Below, one piece after another: positions 1 through 5,580 of a stretch of 9,857 nucleotides of DNA. Source of the DNA: Prevotella sp. UBA7594 (GTDB taxonomy: Bacteria; Bacteroidota; Bacteroidia; Bacteroidales; Bacteroidaceae); contig DLKG01000085.1 in NCBI GenBank assembly GCA_002490315.1, positions 1 to 9,857 on the forward strand, given 5' to 3'. Position 1 is the first letter of the stretch; each line of letters opens with the position of its first letter. A model generated the notes under the pieces. The model was given only the letters and a program-made list of their open reading frames with translations, was not told the origin of the DNA and ran no database searches. A program made the position numbers and the translations under genes.

Positions 1-1911
1 AGTTCTATGTTGAACTTGCGCACTGTGTGGGGGGGCAAGGTATATGCTGAAATAGGTAAGATAACTCCTGTTTGTGACGGTTTTACAGCATCAAATGGTT
101 TTGGAAATATCAAAGTTCCCATTGACTGGGCTACCCAGGAATTCCAGGTGACGGTTGACGTGTCGGACTGTAAATTCAATGAGGATGAGGATGAGGAAAT
201 GCGTGAGAATGTGCTTTCTTTCGGTACAGCCCCGGGCAATACTGTTAACCAGATACATGTTGTATATACTTCCGATAACAAGATTGATGTTTATCTTGGT
301 GTATTAAACAATAAGGATAAAGAAAAGTATAACGTAATAAGCTATACTATAAAGGAAAAAAAATTCACCTTTAGAATCTCAAAGGCTAAAGGTGCATTCA
401 TTGATGAAGATAATATAGATTTGTCTATTACGTCTGGTACTTTTAGCGCAAATCTTTCTGATTTTCTATTTGATAAAAACGATGTTTATATTGGTTCTAC
501 AGCAGGTTTGGAATTGGGCGGTATGACAGGTATAACCACCCTTGCCAGCAACGCTACCTATTCCGGCATACAGCTTGAGCAGATAGTAGCAGGAGAAGAT
601 GACCCGAAAGATGCTGCAATAAATTGCTCAGGTAGTTCCAATGTCGTGTACAACAGTTTTTGGGACAATTACAACCCTACAGAAAAGACCTCTGACTTGA
701 AATACTCTAAAACAATTTCAATCGATTGGAACACACAGAAGTTGGTGGCTAAATTTAATGTCAAGAACTGTGGTAATGATGCAGATCATAGAGATAATGT
801 GTTGTCTGTAGGTGAAGGCATTGACACGTGGGCTGACAACAAGGCTCATTGGCATTTCTATTATGCTGCACCCAAAAGCAGTAGCACTGGTACTGGCACT
901 GGCACTGGCACTGGTTCAACAACGCGTAGCGGCTCTCTTGAGTATGTGTTTTTTGACAAGAACAACAAGTCTGTGAGTAGACAAAAACTGACATCAGGCT
1001 TCACTTCAGATGAGCTTACGATAGAGATTTCAAAGAAGGCTGGCATGAAGATTAATGGCACATCTTACGACAGCGGTCTTTCTGAAGATGAGATAGCCAC
1101 GAATTATGCCGACCTTTGGAACATGTCCGATATCGAGGTTGGCTCAACACAGGGCGATGGCCGCAACCATGGCACCATCGACTACGTGAGAATCGTTGGC
1201 GTCGACGACGCAACGACCTCCGGTAATGTCCTCTCCCAGACCAATGTCAACTCATTCAGCAGTCAGGAGAACGTGATTGTCCAACTCGATCGTGAATTGA
1301 GCGACCAATGGTGGAACACGTTCTGCGTGCCGTTCGACATCGACGCCGACCTCGTAAAGTATACATTCGGCGACGGAGTAAAGCTTCGCACCTTCGACAA
1401 GGCTGAAGGCACAATAATTAAATTCAAGGCAGTAACCGACGGCATCAAGGCAGGACAGCCTTACCTCCTCAAGCCAAAGCAAACCGTCACCAATCCAATC
1501 TTCTCCGGCGTCAACCTCGTTGCCCCCGCCACAACGGGCGGAAATCCAGATGCAGTGATGAACGAAGGCTATGGAATGCAGGGCACCTACGGCTACACAG
1601 AGATGAGCACAGACAAGACCAACCTCTTCCTCGGCGACGGCGACCGCTTCTTCTATCCCGACGGATCAGAAGGTTCCAATGTCATCTATGGTATGCGTGC
1701 CTTCTTCATCGTGCCCGCAGGCACTAAAGTGTCCGCCCTCAAGGCGCTTGTCGACGACGAGACGACATCCATCGACGCCATTGACGGAGCCAATAAGCAG
1801 GATGTCGACGTTCCCGTCTACAACCTTCAGGGTCAGCGCGTAGGCAACACGCTCCTCGGCTTGCGCCCTGGCATCTACGTGCAGAACGGCAAGAAAGTGG
1901 TGGTGAAGTAA
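1..1911 (+). CDS. Secreted/surface protein with two LamG-like repeats and a Prevotella-type C-terminal module (5' partial)
   Basis: The frame is open to base 1 and the first ATG (base 7) is followed by no signal peptide, so the true start lies upstream; residue numbers here count from that ATG. Two diverged repeats are visible. Repeat A (about 38-195) has IDWATQEFQVTVDV, RENVLSFG, VYIGST and YSGIQLEQIV. Repeat B (about 237-402) has IDWNTQKLVAKFNV, RDNVLSVG, IEVGST and GTIDYVRIVG. The ending 'IGST ... G-I-x-x-(V/I)-x-I' resembles LamG/concanavalin-type jelly rolls, so carbohydrate or glycan binding is plausible but inferred. Residues about 420-590 (WWNTFCVPFDID, AGQPYLLKP, GMRAFFIVPAGT) and the tail VPVYNLQGQRV ... 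GIYVQNGKKVVVK form a module common in Prevotella and Bacteroides cell-surface proteins. The tail resembles type IX secretion sorting domains, but use of that pathway is not shown. The first ~1,090 bases are AT-rich and the rest clearly GC-richer. No catalytic motif was recognised. Confidence 0.8.
   Translation, partial: SSMLNLRTVWGGKVYAEIGKITPVCDGFTASNGFGNIKVPIDWATQEFQVTVDVSDCKFNEDEDEEMRENVLSFGTAPGNTVNQIHVVYTSDNKIDVYLGVLNNKDKEKYNVISYTIKEKKFTFRISKAKGAFIDEDNIDLSITSGTFSANLSDFLFDKNDVYIGSTAGLELGGMTGITTLASNATYSGIQLEQIVAGEDDPKDAAINCSGSSNVVYNSFWDNYNPTEKTSDLKYSKTISIDWNTQKLVAKFNVKNCGNDADHRDNVLSVGEGIDTWADNKAHWHFYYAAPKSSSTGTGTGTGTGSTTRSGSLEYVFFDKNNKSVSRQKLTSGFTSDELTIEISKKAGMKINGTSYDSGLSEDEIATNYADLWNMSDIEVGSTQGDGRNHGTIDYVRIVGVDDATTSGNVLSQTNVNSFSSQENVIVQLDRELSDQWWNTFCVPFDIDADLVKYTFGDGVKLRTFDKAEGTIIKFKAVTDGIKAGQPYLLKPKQTVTNPIFSGVNLVAPATTGGNPDAVMNEGYGMQGTYGYTEMSTDKTNLFLGDGDRFFYPDGSEGSNVIYGMRAFFIVPAGTKVSALKALVDDETTSIDAIDGANKQDVDVPVYNLQGQRVGNTLLGLRPGIYVQNGKKVVVK
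885..914 (+). repeat. Hexanucleotide tandem repeat (YACTGG x5) coding a Thr-Gly linker
   Basis: Five consecutive six-base units (CACTGG, TACTGG, then three CACTGG) encode a TGTGTG-type linker inside the second LamG-like repeat, where the first repeat has an ordinary non-repetitive stretch. Six-base units keep the reading frame when copy number changes, so slippage would only alter linker length. Confidence 0.85.
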
Positions 1912-1967
1912 AGAAACGCTTCCCCCTCAGTATTAACTAACAACGAAAAAATCTTCAATAAAGAAAA

Positions 1968-2174
1968 ATGAAACTCAAGAAATACAACACCCCCGACATA
2001 GAGATAATGGAAATGACAACAGTGTCGATGATAGCAGGAAGCGGAGACGGCTTATACTCAGACGGAACAGGAGGCAACATTGGTGGTCCCTCCGGCGGTA
2101 ATGGTACAAAAGCCCACATCGCTTCCCGCCAGTATTTCGACGGTTGGGATCTCGACGACGCCGATGAGGAATAA
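1968..2174 (+). CDS. Small acidic Bacteroidales polypeptide, unknown function
   Basis: A 68-residue protein starting 56 bases after the preceding gene, behind an A-rich leader (AATAAAGAAAA), as is usual in this phylum. The N-terminus KKYNTPDIEIMEMTTVSMIAGS fits a recurring pattern of small Bacteroidales proteins (basic start, Y-x-x-P-x-I-E, alternating acidic/hydrophobic residues, then a small hydrophobic-Gly-Ser stretch). A Gly/Ser-rich middle (residues about 24-47) follows, with an acidic aromatic C-terminus (YFDGWDLDDADEE). It has no Cys, no transmembrane segment and no classical signal peptide. The layout, conserved leader-like start and variable glycine-rich core, looks like that of a peptide precursor, but no modification enzyme or peptidase gene is in the window, so this is only a possibility. 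Gene reality rests on family resemblance and placement. Confidence 0.65.
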   Translation: MKLKKYNTPDIEIMEMTTVSMIAGSGDGLYSDGTGGNIGGPSGGNGTKAHIASRQYFDGWDLDDADEE

Positions 2175-2322
2175 GCGAGCGGCTTACTCCCATACTCCGA
2201 ATAAGGAGTGACGATTCCACATCCACCGGAAGAAAACGACAAAGTCATTAATTTGGACTCATCCGGAATATGGAGTTATGAAATAATAGGAAGACCCTGC
2301 CGTTCAAGCGGAGAATGTATTT

Positions 2323-2345
2323 TTATCCGTGGCGGAGTTCTCCGT
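2323..2345 (+). repeat. Solo partial copy of the TTATCCGTGGCGGAG repeat arm
   Basis: TTATCCGTGGCGGAG (2323-2337) followed by TTCTCCG is the same sequence, with one or two changes, as the inner part of the left arm of the palindromic element at 2491-2512. It lies about 170 bases upstream in the same orientation. It looks like a remnant or half copy of the same repeat family. Confidence 0.65.
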
Positions 2346-2383
2346 CAATCTCATGCCAACTACTTGCATTATTATAGTAGCTC

Positions 2384-2441
2384 AGCGCTCTGTAAAGGCA
2401 AAAGCATAGAAATTCAGAAGCTTTTGCCCTTGCAGGGCGCT
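2384..2441 (+). repeat. 22-bp stem / 14-base loop hairpin, probable structured RNA or terminator-like repeat
   Basis: The left arm 2384-2405 and right arm 2420-2441 pair over 22 positions, enclosing a 14-base loop. Reading the + strand as RNA there are 19 Watson-Crick pairs, two G-U wobbles and one A-C mismatch; on the - strand the wobbles become A-C mismatches, so the + strand folds better. The inner stem is GGCAAAAGC/GCTTTTGCC. A run of T (CTTTTGG) overlaps the 3' end, but there is no long U tract, so a rho-independent terminator for the upstream genes is possible but not clear. Similar 'gcttttgcccttgcagggcgc' strings are, from memory, common between genes in Bacteroidales. Confidence 0.6.
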
Positions 2442-2460
2442 TTTGGTTGCAATCGTTATT

Positions 2461-2637
2461 AGAGTGTGTGTCAAAAGGCATAAATTGGAATTATCCGTGG
2501 CGGAGGTCTCCGGCCTCCGCAGCAAGCGATAATTACTAATATATTGATATTTAATCAATTGCGTATAATGGGTGCTGCGGAGGCCGGAGACCTCCGCCAC
2601 GGATAAAGTTGCAAATTTGCCTTTTGACACACCCTCT
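2461..2637. repeat. Long palindromic element (MITE/REP-like), ~64-bp arms around a 48-base AT-rich centre
   Basis: The left arm 2461-2524 and right arm 2573-2637 are near-perfect reverse complements. The outer ends are AGAGTGTGTGTCAAAAGGCA against TGCCTTTTGACACACCCTCT, and the inner blocks TTATCCGTGGCGGAG...CCGCAGCA against TGCTGCGG...CTCCGCCACGGATAA. The parts between differ slightly and by one base in length. The centre (2525-2572) is AT-rich. Each arm also has its own small palindrome (CGGAGG ... CCTCCG). No transposase is encoded. Terminal inverted repeats with no coding capacity suggest a non-autonomous mobile or REP-type element; no target-site duplication was clear. Confidence 0.8.
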
Positions 2638-2847
2638 TGAATAAAGGTGCCATTTTACGGCCTGCGCTCGGCCCTGCCGCTTGCCTTAGCAAGAAAGGGC
2701 AAAAGCCTCTCATAGCCAATTTCTGAATTATCTATTGTTGTGCGCCATTTGGCGTTGTAGGGAAACCGCTGCTTCTGTGAAGATTGGCGTAAATTGCGCA
2801 GTAAAGGATTAAATGTAGGCAAATTAAGAATAATTTGACCATATCAA

Positions 2848-2878
2848 TTGCCAGTTGCAAATAATCTGTGTAATTTTG
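2848..2878 (+). promoter_or_regulatory. Bacteroidota-type promoter (TTG - 20 bases - TAATTTTG)
   Basis: TAATTTTG at 2871-2878 matches the Bacteroidota -7 consensus TAnnTTTG exactly. A TTG at 2848-2850 lies 20 bases upstream, at the expected -33 spacing. The predicted transcript would start near 2883-2886, about 27 bases before the ATG at 2912, and would cover the three-gene operon. Confidence 0.65.
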
Positions 2879-2911
2879 CAGTCATAATGTTAAAGACAAC
2901 AATACACAATC

Positions 2912-3478
2912 ATGGATAATACCTCTTCCCGCTTTAGGAAGAGCAGGCTCATGGCGTGTCTGTTCTCCCTTTTGGCTTTGTTTCTTGTCCTCCCTGCCAA
3001 CGCGCAGCGCGTGTCTGTGAAGACCAATGCCCTCTATTGGGCAGTGTGTGCGCCCAATGCCGGCTTGGAGTTTCGCATCAATCGCCATACAACGCTCAAT
3101 CTCGAAGCCGCCTTCCAGCGCTTCGACCACGGCAAGTACGACACGCGTGCCCTTGTCTTCACCCCAGAGGCACGCTATTGGTTCTCTGCCCGTCCGCAGG
3201 CAGGACATTTTGTCGGCGTCACAGCCCTCGCCGCCAACTACGACATAACCGTCGGCTCCCGCCGCCACAACGGCGACGCTTTCGGCGGCGGCGTCACGTA
3301 CGGCTACTCCTTCGTCCTCGGACGCCACTGGAGTCTTGAAACCACCGTCGGCGTCGGCGCACTCTATCGCCACGAGAAAGACTCGCGCGACGGCAACGAG
3401 CCCTCGCAGCCCAATGTCAGTAAAGTTAATTTCGCGCCGCTTAAGGCAGGCGTGACGTTTGTATATATTATAAGGTAA
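2912..3478 (+). CDS. DUF3575-type outer-membrane beta-barrel protein
   Basis: A 188-residue exported protein. Residues 1-32 form a signal peptide (basic N-region, hydrophobic MACLFSLLALFLVLP, cleavage after ANAQ). The mature part starts VSVKTNALYWAVCAPNAGLEF and continues with FTPEARYW, GHFVGVTALAANYD, FGGGVTYGYSFVLGRHWSLE, TVGVGALY and FAPLKAGVTFVYIIR. This order of motifs (KTN-LY near the start, PE-RYW in the middle, G-G-YGY--L---WSLE, then P-KAG-----Y at the end) is that of the DUF3575 family of small Bacteroidota outer-membrane barrels. The function of that family is not established. It is the first gene of the operon, 6 bases before the next gene, with a good promoter upstream. DUF3575 genes are often found beside OmpA-like genes in Bacteroides fimbrial clusters, which agrees with the next gene here. 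Confidence 0.85.
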   Translation: MDNTSSRFRKSRLMACLFSLLALFLVLPANAQRVSVKTNALYWAVCAPNAGLEFRINRHTTLNLEAAFQRFDHGKYDTRALVFTPEARYWFSARPQAGHFVGVTALAANYDITVGSRRHNGDAFGGGVTYGYSFVLGRHWSLETTVGVGALYRHEKDSRDGNEPSQPNVSKVNFAPLKAGVTFVYIIR

Positions 3479-3484
3479 AGAGAT

Positions 3485-5566
3485 ATGTTTTTAAGATACA
3501 ATTCATTCGGTGGACGGGAGTCCGCCGCTTCCCGCGTAACACTTCTTCTCTTGCTCATTCTTCTCCCCGTTTTCGCTCTCGCGCAAGACATCGTGCGCCT
3601 CACGGGTCGCGTCGTGTCGAAGCAGAGCGGTGAGCCGCTCATCGGCGTCAACATCAGCGATGCCCAACTGCGCCGTGCCCTCGCCGTCACCGACGAAGAC
3701 GGACGATTCGCCCTCGACACTCACGTCGGCACCACGCTGAAGTTCTCCATGGTGGGCGCGAAGCCCGAAACCATTAAAGTAAAGAACGGCAAGTACATCG
3801 AGGTGAAGCTCAATGAGGAAGATATCTCCCTTGGCGAGATAGTCGTGTCCACGAAGCGCATCACCGACAAGATTATGCCCGAGCCCACCGACATTGAGAT
3901 AAAAGGCAACTACTTTTATGTCCGCACGCGCGTCCGTGTGCCGCGTGAGATGTTCTCCCACGACACGCGCCTCGTCGTGCAGCCCGTGCTCAACAATGCC
4001 ACGCGTGGCGAACTGAGCCTCATGCGCCCGATGGTCTACGACGCGCGCGAGTACCATCAGACGCAGGATCGTCTCTACACCTTCGACATGAACGACAGCA
4101 TACAGGGCGACCCCCTCGCACGCTACATCACCGTCAAGAGTCCCTCCACCAAGGAGGCAGGCCGCACCAACGACATCATAGGCTATTCCGACTCCATCTA
4201 CGTCACCAACGTTCGCGACGAATACTCCTGCGATGTCTACATGGCGATAGAAAACTACAACCGCATCCTCTATCGTGACACAACCATCATTGCCCGCGGC
4301 ACCGTCAACCCCCTGCGCTGGCTCGACTATTCCTTTGCTGCCCGTCAGCTCAATGATTCCTCCTACTATCCGCAGCCGGAGAAGCAGCTCCGCGACACCC
4401 ATGGTGAGATCGACCTGCGCTTCCCCATCGGCAAGGCACGCTTCGACACGTCCAACCCCCACAACGCTGCAGAGATAGCCCACCTTGGCGAGCAGGCAGA
4501 CGCCGTCGGCAAGACGAAGGACGCCACGCTTCAGTCGCTTAGTCTGGAAGGCGTGTCGTCGCCAGACGGCCGCTACTCTCGCAACGCCACTCTCGCCCGT
4601 CAGCGTATGGACTTCGCCCTCGGCTACATCCGCAGCCATCTGCCCTCCGACCTCACGAAGAACATGCAGTTCACGTCGAAGTCCTCCGTCGCCACGTGGA
4701 GCGATGTCGTCGCTCTCCTGCGCCGCGACTCCCTCAACGCCGAGGCCGACCGCATGCAGCAGATCATCGACCGCAATTCCTCTGCCGACCGCCAGGGCGC
4801 GCTCATGCGCACGCTGCCCTTCTACACAAGTGTGCTGGAGAAGAAATATCTGCCGCAGCTCCGCCACGTGAGCTACACGCTCAACTATTCCATCTTCCGC
4901 CAGCTGACGCTCGACGAGATACGCCAGCTCTATGCCTCCGACCCGCGCCAGCTCTCGCGCTTCGAGTATTTCCAGCTCTATCGCGGCGAGACTGACCCCG
5001 CCGCCCGTGAGAAAGAGCTTCGCCACGCCGTCGAGCAATATCCGTCGTTCCTCTGCGCTGCCAACGACCTCGCCGCGCAGCTCATCAACGACCACCATTC
5101 CGATCCTGCCCTCCTGCGTCCTTTCGCAGGAGCGAAGGCTCCCGCCGTTGTCAATGCCAATCAGATGATAGCCCTGCTCGACGCCGGGCAGTACACAGCC
5201 GCCGACTCCCTTGAGTCTTACGTGGGCAACGGCGACGACACGCGCCTTCTGCGTGCAGTCAACGGAGTGCTCAACGGCCGCTACGCCGACAATTTCGACA
5301 TCGTGGCGTCCACCGGCACACGCAATCGCCTCCTCATGCTCCTTGCTCTCAAGCGCAATGACGAGGCTCTCGCTCTCAGCCGCCAGTTGCCCGACGGCGA
5401 GGCGCTCACCCATTATCTGCGCGCCATCTGTCTCAATCGCAAGGACGACGCCGTAGGCGCCTACGACGAGTTGAAGCGCTCGTTCGAGATGGATCCCTCG
5501 CTGAAGAACGTGGCAAAGATAGACGGCGACGTCTGCGATTTGCTTATGGAGCATAAGAACAAGTAA
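3485..5566 (+). CDS. Exported protein: CarboxypepD_reg-like domain + OmpA-like domain + TPR-like tail
   Basis: A 693-residue exported protein. A signal peptide ends at ALAQ (residue 34) after an unusually long N-region of about 17 residues. Residues 37-115 look like a carboxypeptidase-regulatory/DUF4480-type beta-sandwich (LTGRVVSKQSGEPLIGVNI, TDEDGRFAL, SLGEIVV), as on the N-terminus of TonB-dependent receptors, but no TonB receptor barrel follows. Residues 130-285 are beta-rich and weakly recall DUF3868. Residues about 307-388 resemble an OmpA C-terminal domain (IDLRFPIGKARFD, then LEGVSSPDGRYSRNATLARQRM). The usual G-x-TD-x-x-G is changed to GVSSPDG, while the N-x-x-L-x-x-x-R motif is kept, so peptidoglycan binding is uncertain. 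Residues 490-690 are helical with TPR-like repeats (for example DDAVGAYDELKRSFEMDPS). It probably sits in the periplasm or at the inner face of the outer membrane and links its barrel-forming neighbours. Confidence 0.75.
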   Translation: MFLRYNSFGGRESAASRVTLLLLLILLPVFALAQDIVRLTGRVVSKQSGEPLIGVNISDAQLRRALAVTDEDGRFALDTHVGTTLKFSMVGAKPETIKVKNGKYIEVKLNEEDISLGEIVVSTKRITDKIMPEPTDIEIKGNYFYVRTRVRVPREMFSHDTRLVVQPVLNNATRGELSLMRPMVYDAREYHQTQDRLYTFDMNDSIQGDPLARYITVKSPSTKEAGRTNDIIGYSDSIYVTNVRDEYSCDVYMAIENYNRILYRDTTIIARGTVNPLRWLDYSFAARQLNDSSYYPQPEKQLRDTHGEIDLRFPIGKARFDTSNPHNAAEIAHLGEQADAVGKTKDATLQSLSLEGVSSPDGRYSRNATLARQRMDFALGYIRSHLPSDLTKNMQFTSKSSVATWSDVVALLRRDSLNAEADRMQQIIDRNSSADRQGALMRTLPFYTSVLEKKYLPQLRHVSYTLNYSIFRQLTLDEIRQLYASDPRQLSRFEYFQLYRGETDPAAREKELRHAVEQYPSFLCAANDLAAQLINDHHSDPALLRPFAGAKAPAVVNANQMIALLDAGQYTAADSLESYVGNGDDTRLLRAVNGVLNGRYADNFDIVASTGTRNRLLMLLALKRNDEALALSRQLPDGEALTHYLRAICLNRKDDAVGAYDELKRSFEMDPSLKNVAKIDGDVCDLLMEHKNK

Positions 5567-5580
5567 AAAGGATAACGACT

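Larger units (their letters stand above)
2175..2911. other. 737-base intergenic region without a convincing gene, rich in inverted repeats
   Basis: No reading frame here looks protein-like. The two longest frames (2208-2462 on +, 2382-2630 on -) run through inverted repeats and have no recognisable motif. The region contains a solo copy of a repeat arm (2323-2345), a hairpin (2384-2441), a long palindromic element (2461-2637) and the promoter of the following operon (2848-2878). Bases 2175-2322 and 2638-2847 show only minor short hairpins (for example ACTCC/GGAGT near 2194-2209), and I can assign no function to them. Confidence 0.6.

Noticed and set aside
2208..2462. Possible 84-residue gene on the + strand
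   Set aside because: It runs through the solo repeat arm and the 22-bp hairpin, has no family-like motif, and ends just inside the next repeat.
2382..2630. Possible 82-residue gene on the - strand
   Set aside because: Almost its whole length is the hairpin and the palindromic element, so the frame is a by-product of the repeats.
2694..2706. AAAGGGCAAAAGC as a further copy of the hairpin arm
   Set aside because: Only about ten bases match the arm at 2396-2405 and the flanks differ; chance cannot be excluded.
2887..2919. Ten-codon upstream frame overlapping the start of the DUF3575-type gene
   Set aside because: Its ATG would lie at or within a few bases of the predicted transcript start, and such short frames arise easily by chance.
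3503..5554. Unbroken antisense reading frame of 683 codons opposite the OmpA/TPR gene
   Set aside because: The GC-rich third positions of the + strand gene remove stop codons on the other strand. The antisense product has no recognisable motif, whereas the + strand product has a signal peptide and domains. Similar shadows lie opposite the barrel gene and the Dxs-like gene.
3485..5566. TonB-dependent receptor (SusC-like) because of the N-terminal CarboxypepD_reg-like domain
   Set aside because: No plug domain or 22-strand receptor barrel follows; the rest is OmpA-like and helical.
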